Below are positions 1 through 14,173 of a stretch of 64,000 nucleotides of DNA, in pieces. Position 1 is the first letter of the stretch. Every line of letters starts with the position of its first letter. This DNA is from Calliopsis andreniformis. Taxonomy: Eukaryota; Arthropoda; Insecta; Hymenoptera; Andrenidae. Both the position numbers and the translations under genes were made by a program. Under the pieces are notes generated by a model, which made no database searches, was not told the DNA's origin, and saw only the letters and a list, made by a program, of their open reading frames with translations. The stretch covers positions 20,602,001-20,666,000 of the forward strand of contig NW_027480422.1 of assembly GCF_051401765.1 (NCBI RefSeq), written 5' to 3'.

Positions 1-2215
1 AGTTATGGTCATTTCTACTTTCCGGGCAACCTAGGTTTCACTAGGGCGCTGCTCCACCAGATCGAATAGCGAGGGACTTAGAAGTAAACGCCAGAAGCAT
101 AAGATACAATAAAAATACAACAGTTTTTCCATCGTATAAAAGGAATAATTGCAACCATTGTGAAAGTATTGGTCATTTCTATTTTCCGGGCAACCTAGGT
201 TTCACTCTTGGGCGTTGCTCCACCACATCGAATAGCTACGGCCTTAGATGTCAACTCCAGAAGCATAAAATACAATATAAATACAACAGCTTTTCCATCG
301 TATAAAATGAATGATTACAAACAGTGTGAAAGTTATGGTCATTTCTACGTTCCGGGCAACCTAGGCTTCACTTTAGGGCGTTGCTCCACCAGATCGAATA
401 GTTAGGGACTTAGAATTCGAAGCCACAAGCATAAAATACAACATAAGTACAACAGTTTTTCCATCGTATTACAGGAATAATTGCAACCAGTGTGAATGTG
501 CAGCTCATTTTTACGTTCCGGGCAACCTAGGCTTCGCTCAAGGGCGTTGCTCCACCAGACCGAATAGCAAGGGATTTAGAAGTCAATGCCAGAAGCATAA
601 AATACAATGAAGGTACAACAGTTTTTCCATCGTATAAAAGGTATAATTGCAACCAGTGTGAAAGTAATGGACATTTCTACTCTCCGGGCAACCTAGGTTT
701 CACTCTAGGGCGTTGCTCCACCAGATCGAATAGCGAGGGACATAGAAGTAAACGCCAGAAGCATAAGATACAATAAAAATACAACAGTTTTTCCATCGTA
801 TAAAAGGAATAATTATAACCAGTGTGAAAGTAATGGTCATTTCTACGTTCCGTGCAACCGAGGCTTCACTCTAGGGCGTTGCTCCACCAGGTCGAATAGT
901 TAGGGCCTTAGAAAACAGCTCCAGAGTCATAAAATACATTAAAAATACAACAGTTTTTCTATCGTAGAAAAAGAATAATTGCATCCAATGTGAAAGTGAT
1001 GGTCATTACCACGTTCCGGGCAACCTAGGGTTCACTCTAGGGCGTTGGTCCACCAGATCCAATAGTTAGGGCCTAAGAAGTCAACGACAGAAGCACCAAA
1101 TACAAAATAAATATAACAGTTTTTCCATTGCATAAAACGTATAATTGAAACCAGTGTGAAAGTTATGGTCATTTCTACGTTCCGCGCAACCTAGGCTTCA
1201 CTCCAAGGCGTTGCTCCACCAGATCGAATAGCTAGGGCCTTAGAGATCAACGCCAGAAGCATAAAATACAATATAAATACAATAGTTTTTCCATCGTATA
1301 AAACGAGTAATTGCAACCAGTGTGAAAGTAATGGCCATTTCTACGTTCCGGGCATCCTAGACTTAACTCTGAGGCATTGCTCCACCAGATCGAATACATA
1401 GGTCCTTAGAAGTCAACGCCAGAAGCATAAAGTACAATCAAAATCCAACAGTTTGTCCATCGTATAACAGGAATAATTGCAACAAGCGTGAAAGGAATGG
1501 TCATTTCCAAGTTTCGGGCGACCTAGGCTCCACTCTAGGGCGTTGCTCCACCAGATGGAATAGCTTGGGCCTTAGAAGTCAATGCCAGAAGCATAAAATA
1601 CAAAATAAATACAACAGTTTTACCATCGTATAAAATGAATAATCGCAAACAGTGTGAAGGTAATGGTCATTTCCACGTTCCGGGCAACCTAGGCTTCACT
1701 CTAGGGCGTTGCTCCACCAGATCGAATAGTTAGGGCCATAGAAGTCAACGCCCGAAGCATAAAATACAAAATAAATAGAACAGTTTTTCCATTGTATAAA
1801 ACGAATAATTGAAACCAGTGTGAAAGTTATGGTCATTTCCATGTTCCGGACAACCTAGGCTTCACTACAGGGCGGTGCTCCACCGGATCAAATAGTCAGG
1901 GCCTAAGAAGTCAACGCCAGAAGCATAAAATACAATATAAATACAACAGCTTTTCCATGGTATATAATGTACATTTGCAAACAGTGTGAAAGTAACGGTC
2001 ATTTCTACGTTCCGGGCAACCTAGGCTTCACTCTAGGGCTTTGGTCCACCACATCCAACAGTTAGGGCCTAAGAAGTCAACGCCAGAAGCATAAAATACA
2101 GTTTAAATACAACAGTTTTTCCTTCGTATAAAACGAATAATTGCAACCAGTATGAAAGTTATGGTCATATCTACGTTCCGGGCAATCTAGGCTTGAATCT
2201 AGGGCGTTGCACCAG

Positions 2216-3210
2216 CACATCGAATAGCTACGGCCTTAGAAGTCAACGCCAGAAGCATAAAATACAATAAAAATCCAACAGTTTTCCATCGTATAACAGG
2301 AATGATTCCAAACAGTGTGAAGGTAATGGTCATTTCTACGTACGGGGCAACCTAGGCTTCACTCGAGGGCGTTGCTCCACCAGATCGAAGAGGTAGGGCC
2401 ATAGAAGTCAATGCCCGAAGCATAAAATACGTTAAAAGTATAACAGTTTTTCCATCGTATAACAGGAGTAATTGCAACAAGTGTGAAAGTGATGGTCATT
2501 TCTACGTTCCGGGCAACCTAGGCTTCACCATGGGTCGTTGCTCCACCAGACCGAATAGTTAGGGATTTAGAAGTCAACGCCAGAAGAATAAAATACAATA
2601 TAAATACTACAGTTTTTCCATCGTATAACAGGAATAATTGCAACCAGTGTGAAGGATATGGTCTTGTCTATGTTCCGGGCAACCTAGGCTTCACTCTACT
2701 GCGTTGCTTGTCCAGATCGAATAGTTAGTGCCTTAGAAGTCAACGCCCGAAGCATAAAATAGAAAATATATAGAACAGTTTTTCCATTGTATAAAACGAA
2801 TAATTGCAACCACTGTGAAAGTTATGGTCATTTCTACGTTCCGGGCAACTTAGGCTTCACTCTAGGTCGTTGCTACACCACATCGAATTGTTAGGGATTT
2901 AGAAGTCAGGGCCAGACGCATAAAATACAAAATAAATCCAACAGTTTTTCCATCGTATAAAACGAATAATTGCAACCAGTGCGAAAGTAATGGTCATATC
3001 TACGTTCCGGGCAATCTAGGCTTCATTCTAGGGCGTTGGTCCACCAGATCCAATAGCTGGGGCCTACGAAGTCAACGCCAGAAGCACCAAATACAAAATA
3101 AATACACCAGTTTTTGAATCGTATAAAACGTATAATTGCAACCAGTGTGAAAGTAATGGTCATTTCTACGTTCCGAGCAACCTAGGCTTCACTCTAGGGC
3201 ATTGCTCCAC
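2216..3210 (+). repeat. Six-monomer block, first copy of a 995-bp tandem duplication
   Basis: This block of six monomers is followed directly by a copy that looks identical by eye. It carries unusual private variants: a shortened T tract (CAACAGTTTTCCATC), GAATGATTCC, a GTACGGGGC variant of the usual GTTCCGGGC, TATGGTCTTGTCTATG, and TTTTTGAATCG. All of them recur 995 bp later, which is 6 x 166 minus the one missing T. Similarity starts at CACATCGAAT; the bases before it (ACCAG against TCCAC) differ between the copies. Confidence 0.93.
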
Positions 3211-4205
3211 CACATCGAATAGCTACGGCCTTAGAAGTCAACGCCAGAAGCATAAAATACAATAAAAATCCAACAGTTTTCCATCGTATAACAGGAATGA
3301 TTCCAAACAGTGTGAAGGTAATGGTCATTTCTACGTACGGGGCAACCTAGGCTTCACTCGAGGGCGTTGCTCCACCAGATCGAAGAGGTAGGGCCATAGA
3401 AGTCAATGCCCGAAGCATAAAATACGTTAAAAGTATAACAGTTTTTCCATCGTATAACAGGAGTAATTGCAACAAGTGTGAAAGTGATGGTCATTTCTAC
3501 GTTCCGGGCAACCTAGGCTTCACCATGGGTCGTTGCTCCACCAGACCGAATAGTTAGGGATTTAGAAGTCAACGCCAGAAGAATAAAATACAATATAAAT
3601 ACTACAGTTTTTCCATCGTATAACAGGAATAATTGCAACCAGTGTGAAGGATATGGTCTTGTCTATGTTCCGGGCAACCTAGGCTTCACTCTACTGCGTT
3701 GCTTGTCCAGATCGAATAGTTAGTGCCTTAGAAGTCAACGCCCGAAGCATAAAATAGAAAATATATAGAACAGTTTTTCCATTGTATAAAACGAATAATT
3801 GCAACCACTGTGAAAGTTATGGTCATTTCTACGTTCCGGGCAACTTAGGCTTCACTCTAGGTCGTTGCTACACCACATCGAATTGTTAGGGATTTAGAAG
3901 TCAGGGCCAGACGCATAAAATACAAAATAAATCCAACAGTTTTTCCATCGTATAAAACGAATAATTGCAACCAGTGCGAAAGTAATGGTCATATCTACGT
4001 TCCGGGCAATCTAGGCTTCATTCTAGGGCGTTGGTCCACCAGATCCAATAGCTGGGGCCTACGAAGTCAACGCCAGAAGCACCAAATACAAAATAAATAC
4101 ACCAGTTTTTGAATCGTATAAAACGTATAATTGCAACCAGTGTGAAAGTAATGGTCATTTCTACGTTCCGAGCAACCTAGGCTTCACTCTAGGGCGTTGC
4201 TCCAC
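3211..4205 (+). repeat. Six-monomer block, second copy of the 995-bp tandem duplication
   Basis: This is the immediate repeat of the preceding 995 bp with the same private variants, including the missing T. The match fades near 4196, where GGGCATTGC in copy 1 corresponds to GGGCGTTGC here, and the next monomer departs at CCAGACCG. Its near-identity contrasts with the strong divergence among surrounding monomers, so the duplication is much younger than its monomers, or the copy arose in sequence assembly. Confidence 0.93.
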
Positions 4206-5460
4206 CAGACCGAATAGTTAGGGCCTAAGAAGTCAACGCCAGAAGCCTGAAATACAGTATAAATACAACAGGTTTTCCTTCGTATAGCATGAATAATTGC
4301 AACCAGCGTGAAAGTAATGGTCATTTCTGCGCTCCTGGCAACCTACGCTTCAGTCTAGGGCGTTGGTCCACCAGATCCAATAGTGAGGGCCTTAGAAGTC
4401 AACGCCCGAAGCATAAAATACAAAATTAATAGAACAGCTTTTCCATTGTATAAAATGAATAATTGCAACCAGTGTGAAAGTTATGGTCATTTCTACTGAC
4501 GTGCAACATAGGTTTTGCTCCAGCGGGTTGCTCCACCACATCGAATAGTTAGGGCCTTAAAAGTGAATGCCAGGAGAATAAAATACAATATCAGAACAAC
4601 AGTTTTACCATCGTATAAAATGAATAATTGCAAGCAGTGTGAAAGTAATGGTCATTTCAACCTTCCGGGCAACCTAGGCATCACTCTAGGGCGTTGGTCC
4701 ACCGGATCCAATAGTTGGGGCCTAAGAAGTCCACGCGAGAAGCACGAAATAGAAAATAAATACAACAGTTTTTCCATCGTAAAGAACGAATAATTGCAAC
4801 CAGTGCGAAAGTAATGATCATTTCTACGGCCCGGGCAACTTAGGCTTCACTCTATGGCGTTGCTCCACCAGATCGAATAGGTAGGGCCATAGAGGTCAAT
4901 GCCCGAAGAAAAGAATACAATATAAATACAACAGCTTTTCCATCGTATAAAATGAATAATTGCAAACAGTGTGAAAGTAATGGTCATTTCTACGGCTCGG
5001 GCAACTGAGGCTTCACTCTATGGCGTTGTTCCATCAGATCGAATAGCTACGGCCTTAGAAGTCAACGCCAGAAGCATAAAATACAATATAAATACAACAG
5101 TTTTTCCATCGTATAAAATGAATAATTGCAAACATTGTGAATGTAACGGTCATTTCTACGATCCGGGCAACCTTGGCTTCACTCTAGGGCGTTGCTCCGC
5201 CAGATCGAATAGTTAGGGCGTTAGAAGTCAACGCCAGATGCATAAAATACCATATAAATACTACAGTTTTTCCATCGTATAACAGGAATAATTGCAAACA
5301 GTGTGAAAGTGATGGTCATTTCTACGTTCCGGGCGACCTAGGCTACACTCTAGGCCGTTGCTCCACCAGATCGAATAGCTAGGCCCTTAGAAGTCAACGC
5401 CCGAAGCATAAAGTACAAAATTAATAGAACAGTTTTTCCATTGTATAAAACGAATGATTG

Positions 5461-6300
5461 CAACCAGAGTGAAACTTATGGTCATTTATACGTTCCGTGC
5501 AACTCAGGCTGCACTCTAGGGCATTGCTCCACCACAGCGATTAGCTACGGCCACAGAAGTCAACGCCAGAACCATAAAATACAATATAAATACAACAGTT
5601 TTTCTATCGTATACAATTAATGATTGCAAACATTGTGAAAGTAACGGTCATTTCTACGTCTCGGGCAACCTGGGCCTCACTCTAGGGCGATGCTCCACCA
5701 AATAGAATAGCTGGGGTCTTAGAATTCAACGCCAGAAGAATAAAATACAACATAAGTACAACAGTCTTTCCATCGTATAGAATGAATAATTACAAACAGT
5801 GTGAAAGTAATGGTCATTTCTTTACGTTCCGGGCAATCTAGGCTTCACTCTAGGGCGTTGCTCCACCAGATCGGATAGTTAGGGCCTTGGAAGTCAACAC
5901 CAGAAGCATAAAATACAACAGAAGTACAACAGCTTTTCCATCGTATAAAACGAATAATTACAAACAGTGTGAAAGTAATGGTCATTTCTACGTTCCGGGC
6001 ATTCTAGGCTTCACTCTAGGGTGTTGCTGCACCAGATCGAATACCTAGGGACTTAGAACTCAACCCCAGAAGAATAAAATACAACATAAGTACAACAGTT
6101 TTTCCATCGTATAAAATGTATAATTGCAACCAGTGTGAAAGTTATGGTCATTTCTACGTTCCGGGCAACCTAGGCTTAACTGTAGGGCGTTGCTCCACCA
6201 GATCGCTTAGTTACGGACTTAGAATTTAACGCCAGAAGCATAAAATACCATAAAAATGCAACAGTTTTTCCATAGTGTAACAGGAATAATTGCAACCAGT
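5461..6300 (+). repeat. Five-monomer block with a relative 23 monomers downstream (copy A)
   Basis: The segment opens with a distinctive monomer (GAGTGAAACTTATGG, ACCACAGCGATTAGC) that reappears with its following monomers at about 9285. The offset is 3824 bp, equal to 23 x 166 plus 6. Shared private words include ACCAAATAGAATAGCTGG, CTTTACGTTCCGGGCAATC and AAGTCAACACCAGAAG. Similarity breaks near 6020, where this copy has GGGTGTTGCTGCACC and the partner GGGCGCTGCTCCACC, and resumes around the GCTTAGTTACGG monomer (6205 and 10029). Confidence 0.8.
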
Positions 6301-9284
6301 GTGAAAGTACATGTCATTTCTACGTTCTGGGCAACCTAGGCTTCACTCTAGGTCGTTGTTCCACCAGATCCAATAGTGAGGGCCTAAGAAGTCACCGCCT
6401 GAAGCACCAAATACAAAATAAATTCAACAGTTTTTCCATCGTATAAAACGGATAATTGCATCCAGTGTGAAAGTTATGGTCAGTCCTACGTTTCGTGCAA
6501 CCTAGGCTTCACTCTAGGGCGTTGCTCCACCACATCGAATAACTACGGCCTTACAAGTCAACGCCAGAAGCATAAAATACAATAAAAATCCAACAGTTTT
6601 CCATCGTATAACAGGAATAGTTCCAAACAGTGTGAAGGTAATGGTCATTTCTACGCTCCCGTCAACCTAGGCTTCACTCTAGGGCGTTGCTACACCACAT
6701 GGAATAGTTAGGGCCATAAAAGTCAACGCCAGAAGCATAAAATACAATATAAATACAACAGTTTTTCCATCGTATAACGGGAATAATTGCAACCAGTGTG
6801 AAAGTGGTGGTCATTTCCACGTTCCGGGCCACCTAGGCTTCACTCTAGGGCGTTGATCCACCAGATCCAATAGTTAGGGCCTAAGAAGTCAACGCCAGAA
6901 GCACCAAATACAAAATAAATACAACCGTTTTTCCATCGTATAAAACGAATAATTGCAACCAGTGTGAAAGTAATGGTCATTTCTACGTTCCGTGCAACCG
7001 AGGCTTCACTCTAGGGCGTTGCTCCACCAGGTCGAATAGTTAGGGCCTTAGAAAACAGCTCCAGAGTCATAAAATACATTAAAAATACAACAGTTTTTCC
7101 ATCGTATAACAGGAGTAATTGCAACAAGTGTGAAAGTCATGGTCATTTCTACGTTGCGGGCAACATAGGCTTCACTCTTCGACGTAGGCCCACGAGATCG
7201 AATAGCTAGGAACTTAGAAGTCAACCCCAGAATCATAAAATACAATAAAAATACAACACCTTTTCCATCGAATAGCATGAATAATTGCAACCACTGTGAA
7301 AGTAATGGACATTTCTACGTTTCAGGCAACCTAGGCTCCACTCTAGGGCGTTGCTCCACCAAATCGAATAGCTAGGGCCTTAGAAGTCAACGCCCGAAGC
7401 ATAAAATACAAAATAAATACAACAGTTTTTCCATCGTATAAAACGAATAATTGAATCCAGTGTGAAAGTAATGGCCACCTCTACGTTCCGGGCAACCTAG
7501 GCTTCACCCTAGGGCGTTGCTCTACCAGATCGAATAGTTAGGGCTTAAGAAGTCAACGCCAGAAGCATAAAATACGATATATGTACAACAGTTTTTCCAT
7601 CGTATAACAGGAATAATTGCAAACAGTGTGAAAGTGATGGTCATTTCTACGTTCCTGGCAACCTACGCTTAAGTCTAGGGCGTTGGTCCACCAGATCCAA
7701 TAGTTAGGGCCTTAGAAGTCAACGCCCGAAGCATAAAATACAAAATTAATAGTACAGCTTTTCAATTGTATAAAATGAATAATTGCAACCAGTGTGAAAG
7801 TTATGGTCATTTCTACGGTCCGTGCAACCTAGGTTTCGCTCCAGGGCGTTGCTCCACCACATCTAATAGTTAGGGCCTTAGAAGTCAACGCCAGAAGCAT
7901 AAAATACAGTTTAAATACAACAGTTTTTCCATCGTATAAAACGAATAATTGCAACCAGTGTGAAAGTAATGGTCATATCTACGTTGCGGGCAATCTAGGC
8001 TTGACTCTAGGGCGTTGCTCCACCAGATCGAAGAGGTAGGGCCATAGAGGTCAACGCCCGAAACATAAAATTCGATAAAGATATAACAGTTTTTCCATCG
8101 TATAAAATGAGTAATTACAACAAGTGTGAAGGTAATGGTCATTTCTGCGTTCCGGGCAACCTACTCTTGACTCTAGGGCGTTGCTCCACCAGATCGAATA
8201 GTTAGGGCCTTAGAAGTCAACGCCCGAAGCATAAAATACAATATAAATACAACAGTTTTTCCATCGTATAACAGGAGTAATTGGAAACAGTGTGAAAGTT
8301 ATGGCCATTTCTACGTTTCGTGCAACATAGGCTTCACTCTAGGACGTTGCTCCGCCACATCGAATAGCTACGGCCTTAGAAGTCAACGCCAGAAGCATAA
8401 AATACAATAAAAATCCAACAGTTTCTCCATCGTATAACAGGAATAATTGCAACCAGTGTGAAAGTACAAGTCATTTCTACGTTCCGGGCAACCTAGGATT
8501 CGCTCTAGGGCGATGCTCCATCAGATCGAATAGCCGGGGACTTAGAAGTCAACGCCAGGAGCATTGAATACAATAAAAATACAACAGTTTTTCCATCGTA
8601 TAGCAGGAATAATTGCAACCAGGATGAAAGCTATGGTCATTTCTGCGTTCCGGTCAACCTAGGCTTCACTCTAGGGCGTTGCTCCACCACATCGAATAGT
8701 TAGGGCCTTAAAAGTGAATGCCAGAAGAATAAAATACAATATCAGTACAACAGTTTTTCCATCGTATAAAATGAATAATTGCAAGCAGTGTGACAGTAAT
8801 GGTCACTTCTACGTTCCGGGCAACCTAGGCATCACTCTATGGCGTTGGTCCACCAGATCCAATAGTTGGTGCCTAAGAAGTCAACGCGAGAAGCACCAAA
8901 TACAAAATTAATACAACAGTTTTTCCATCGTAAAAAACGAATAATTGCAACCAGTGTGAACGTAATGGTCATTTCTACGGCCCGGGCAACTTAGGCTTCA
9001 CTCTATGGCGTTGTTCCACCAGATCGAATAGCTACGGCCTTAGAAGTCAACGCCGGAAGCATGGAATACAATAAAAATGCAACAGTTTTTCCATCGTATG
9101 ACAGGAATAATTGCAAACAGTGTGAAGGTAATGGTCATTTCTACGCTCCGGTAAACCTAGGCTTCACTCTAGGGCGTTGCTCCACCACATCCAATAGTTA
9201 GGGCCTTAAAAGTCAATGCCAGATGAATAAAATACAATATAAATACAACAGTTTTTCCATTATAATGTATAAAACGAATTATTG

Positions 9285-10124
9285 CAACCAGAGTGAAACT
9301 TATGGTCATTTATACGTTCCGTGCAACACAGGCTGCACTCTAGGGCATTGCTCCACCACAGCGATTAGCTACGGCCACAGAAGTCAACGCCAGAACCATA
9401 AAATACAATATAAATACAACAGTTTTTCTATCGTATACAATTAATGATTGCAAACATTGTGAAAGTAACGGTCATTTCTACGTTCCGGGCAACCTGGGCC
9501 TCACTCTAGGGCGATGCTCCACCAAATAGAATAGCTGGTGTCTTAGAATTCAACGCCAGAAGAATAAAATACAACATAAGTACAACAGTTTTTCCATCGT
9601 ATAGAATGAATAATTACAAACAGTGTGAAAGTAATGGCCATCTCTTTACGTTCCGGGCAATCTAGGCTTCACTCTAGGGCGTTGCTCCACCAGATCGGAT
9701 AGTTAGGGCCTTGGAAGTCAACACCAGAAGCATAAAATACAACAGAAGTACAACAGCTTTTCCATCGTATAAAACGAATAATTACAAACAGTGTGAAAGT
9801 AATGGTCATTTCTACGTTCCGGGCATTCTAGGCTTCACTCTAGGGCGCTGCTCCACCAGATCGAAAAGTTAGGGCCTTGGAAGTCAACACCAGAAGCATA
9901 AAATACAACAGAAGTACAACAGCTTTTCCATCGTATAAAACGAATAATTACAAACAGTGTGAAAGTAATGGTCATTTCTACGTACCGGGCAACCTAGGCT
10001 TAACTGTAGGGCGTTGCTCCACCAGATCGCTTAGTTACGGACTTAGAATTTAACGCCAGAAGCATAAAATACCATAAAAATGCAACAGTTTTTCCATCGT
10101 ATAACAGGAATAATTGCAACCAGT
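9285..10124 (+). repeat. Five-monomer block, copy B of the 23-monomer-offset duplication
   Basis: This is the partner of the block starting at 5461. The +6 bp in the offset comes from an extra TATAAT in the monomer just before it (CCATTATAATGTATAAAACG at about 9258-9277, against the usual CCATCGTATAAAACG). Several substitutions separate the copies, for example GTCTCGGG at about 5659 against GTTCCGGG here, so the duplication is older than those in the right half of the window. Confidence 0.8.
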
Positions 10125-10500
10125 GTGAATGTACTGGTCATTTCTATGTTCCGTGTAACCTAGGCTTCACTGTAGGGCGTTGCTCCACCAGATCGAATAG
10201 CTAGGGACTTAGAATTCAACCCCAGAAGAATAAAATACAACATAAGTACAACAGTTTTTCCATCGTATAAAATGTATAATTGCAACCAGTGTGAAAGTTA
10301 TGATCAGTTCTACGTTCCGGGCAACCTAGCATTAACTGTAGGGCGTTGCTCCACCAGATCGCTTAGTTACGGACTTAGAATTTAACGCCAGAAGCATAAA
10401 ATACCATAAAAATGAAACAGTTTTTCCATCGTATAAGATGAATAACTGCAACCAGTGTGAAAGTACTGGACATTTCTACGTTCCGGGCAACCTAGGCTTC
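9846..10500 (+). repeat. Four-monomer block repeated 18 monomers downstream (copy A)
   Basis: The block contains two GCTTAGTTACGG monomers two units apart (10029 and 10361) with a GTTCCGTGTAACC monomer between them. The whole set recurs 2986 bp later (18 x 166 minus 2). Shared markers include CTACGTACCGGGCAACC, TAACGCCAGAAGC after AGAATT, and GAAAGTACTGGACATTTC. After the final shared monomer the copies diverge (GGGCGTCATTCC here, GGGCGTTTCTCC in the partner). Confidence 0.82.
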
Positions 10501-12831
10501 ACTCTTGGGCGTCATTCCACCAGATCGAATAGTTAGGGCCTAAGAAGTCAACGCCAGAAGCATAAACGGCAATATAAATACAACAGTTAGTCCCTTATAT
10601 AACAGGAATTATTGCAACCAGTGTGAAAGGTATGGTCATTTCTACGTTCCGGGCAACCTAAGCTTCACTCTAGGGCATTGCTCCACCACATCGAATAGCT
10701 ACGGCCTTAGAAGTCAACGCTATGGCTATAAAATACATTATAAATACAACAGTTTTTCCATTGTATAAAATGAATAATTGCAAACAGTGTGGGAGTACTG
10801 GTTATTTCTACGTTCCGGACAACCTAGGCTTCACGCTATGGCGTTGCTCCACCACATCGAATAGCTACGGCGTTAGGAGTCAACGCCAGAGGCATAACAT
10901 ACAATATAAGTACAACAGTTTTTCCATCGTATAAGACGAATAATTGCTATCAGTATGAAAGTTATGGTCATTTCTACGTTCCGGGCAACCTAGGCTTCAC
11001 CCTAGGCGTTGCTCCACCAGATCCAATAGTTAGGGCCTAAGAAGTCAACGCCAGAAGCATAAAGTACAATAAAAATCCAACAGTGTGTCCATCGTATAAC
11101 AGGAATAATAGCAACAAGCCAGAAGGTAATGGTCATTTCTACGTTCCGGGCAATCTAGGCTCCTCTCTAGGGCGTTGCTCCACCAGATCGAATAGTTAGC
11201 GCCTAAGAAATCAACGCCAGAAGCATAAAATACAATAGAAATACACCAGTTTTTCCATCGTATAACAGGAATAATTGCAACCTGTGTGAAATATATGGTC
11301 ATTTCTACGACACGGGCAACTTAGGCTTCACTCTAGGGCGTCGTTCCACCAGATCGAATAGTTAGCGCCTAAGAAGTCTACGCCAGAAGCATAAAATACA
11401 ATACAAATACAACAGCTTTTCCATCGTATAACAGGAATAATTGCAACCAGTGTGAAAGGTATGGTCATTTCTACGTTCCGGGCAACCTATGCTTCACTCT
11501 AGGGCGCTGCTCCACCACATCGAATAGCTGCGGCCTTAGAAGTCAGCGCCATAACTATAAAAAACAATATAAATACAACAGTTTTACAATTGTATAAAAT
11601 GAATAATTGCAAACAGTGTAGAGGTAATGGTCATTTCTACTTTCCGTGCAACCTAGGCTTCACTCTAGGGCGTATCTCCACCACATCGAATAGCTACGGC
11701 CTTAGAAGTCAACGTCTGATGCATAAAATATAATATAAATACAACAGTTTTTCCTTCGTATAACAGGAATAATTGCAACCAGTGTGAAAGTGATGGTCAT
11801 TTCTACATTCCGGGCAACCTAGGCTTCACTCTAGGGCGTCGTTCCACCAGATCGAATAGTTAGCGTCTAAGAAGTCAACGCCAGAAGCATAAAATACAAA
11901 ATAGATACAACAGTTTCTCCATCGTATAACAGGAATAATTGCAACCAGTGTGAAAGTGATGGTCATTTCTACGTACCGGGCAACTTAGGCTTCACTCTAG
12001 GGCATTGCTCCACCCCATCGAATAGCTACGGCCTTAGAAGTGAACGCCATAACTATAAAATACATTATAAATACAACAGTTTTTCCATTGTATAAAATGG
12101 ATAATTGCAAACAGTGTGGATGTAATGGTTATTTCTACGTTCCGGGCAACCTTAGCTTCACGCTAGGGCGTTGCTCCACCAGATCGGATAGTTAGGGCCT
12201 CGGAAGTCAACACCAGAAGCATAAAATACAACAGAAGTACAACAGCTTTTCCATCGTATAAAACGAATAATTACAAACAGTGTGAAAGTAATGGTCATTT
12301 CTACGTTCCGGGCATTCTAGGCTTCACTCTAGGGTGTTGCTGCACCAGATCGAATAGCTAGGGACTTAGAATTCAACCCCAGAAGAATAAAATACAACAT
12401 AAATACAACAGTTTTTCCATCGTATAAAATGTATAATTGCAACCAGTGTGAAAGTTATGGTCATTTCTACGTTCCGGGCAACCTAGCTTAACTGTAGGGC
12501 GTTGCTCCACCAGATCGCTTAGTTACGGACTTAGAATTTAACGCCAGAAGCATAAAATACCATAAAAATGCAACAGCTTTTCCATCGTATGACAGGAATA
12601 ATTGCAACCAGTGTGAAAGTACTGGTCATTTCTATGTTCCGTATAACCTAGGCTTCACTCTAGGGTGTTGCTCCACCAGATCGAATAGCTAGGGACATAG
12701 AATTCAACCCCAGAAGAATAAAATACAACATAAGTACAACAGTTTTTCCATCGTATAGAATGAATAATTACAAACAGTGTGAAAGTAATGGTCATTTCTA
12801 CGTTCCGGGCAATCTAGGCTTCACTCTAGGG

Positions 12832-13486
12832 CGTTGCTCCACCAGATCGAATAGTTAGGGCCTTGGAAGTCAACACCAGAAGCATAAAATACAACAGAAG
12901 TACAACAGCTTTTCCATCGTATAAAACGAATAATTACAAACAGTGTGAAAGTAATGGTCATTTCTACGTACCGGGCAACCTAGGCTTAACTGTAGGGCGT
13001 TGCTCCACCAGATCGCTTAGTTACGGACTTAGAATTTAACGCCAGAAGCATAAAATACCATAAAAATGCAACAGTTTTTCCATCGTATAACAGGAATAAT
13101 TGCAACCAGTGTGAATGTACTGGTCATTTCTATGTTCCGTGTAACCTAGGCTTCACGGTAGGGCGCTGCTCCACCAGATCGAATAGCTAGGGACTTAGAA
13201 TTCAACCCCAGAAGAATAAAATACAACATAAGTACAACAGTTTTTCCATCGTATAAAATGTATAATTGCAACCAGTGTGAAAGTTATGATCATTTCTACG
13301 TTCCGGGCAACCTAGGATTAACTGTAGGGCGTTGCTCCACCAGATCGCTTAGTTACGGACTTAGAATTTAACGCCAGAAGCATAAAATACCATAAAAATG
13401 AAACAGTTTTTCCATCGTATAAGATGAATAACTGCAACCAGTGTGAAAGTACTGGACATTTCTACGTTCCGGGCAACCTAGGCTTC
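12832..13486 (+). repeat. Four-monomer block, copy B of the 18-monomer-offset duplication
   Basis: This is the second copy of the block at 9846, with GCTTAGTTACGG at 13015 and 13347. The same two-monomer (332-bp) pairing of this marker recurs at 16331/16663 and, with one base changed in the second member, at 18821/19153. It is a dimeric motif embedded at several places in the left half of the array. Confidence 0.82.
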
Positions 13487-14173
13487 ACTCTAGGGCGTTT
13501 CTCCACCACATCGAATAGCTACGGCCCTAGAAGTCAACGCCTGAAGCATAAAATATAATATAAATACAACAGTTTTTCCATCGTATAACAAGAATAATTG
13601 CAACCAGTGTGAAAGTGATGGTCATTTCTACATTCCGGGCAACCTAGCTCCACTCTAGGGCGTTGCTCGACCAGATCGAATGGTTAGGCCCTAAGAAGTC
13701 AACGCCAGAAGCATAAAACACAATATAAATACAACAGTTTTTCCCTTGTATAACATGAATAATTGCAACCACTGTGATAGCTATGGTCATCTCTACGTTC
13801 CGGGCAACCTAGGCTTCACTCTAGGGCGTTGCTCCACCACATCGAATAGTTAGGTCCTTAGAAGTCAATGCCAGAAGCATAAAATGCAATATAAATACAA
13901 CAGTTTTTCCACTGCATAATATGAATAATTGCTAACAGTGTGGAAGTAATGGTCATTCCTACGTTCCGGGCAACCTAGGCTTCACGCTAGGGCGTTGCTC
14001 CACCACATCGAATAGCTACGGCCTTAGGAGTCAACGCCAGAGGCATAACATACAATATAAGTACAACAGTTTTTCCATCGTATAAAACGAATAGTTGCAA
14101 TCAGTTTGAAGGCTATGGTCATTTCTACGTTCCGGGCAACCTAGGCTTCACTCTAGGGCGTCGTCCCACCAGA

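Noticed and set aside
1..400. A boundary of the array at the left end
   Set aside because: The first monomer has a 2-bp deletion (TTTCACTAGGGCG) but is otherwise ordinary satellite, so the array continues to the left of the window.
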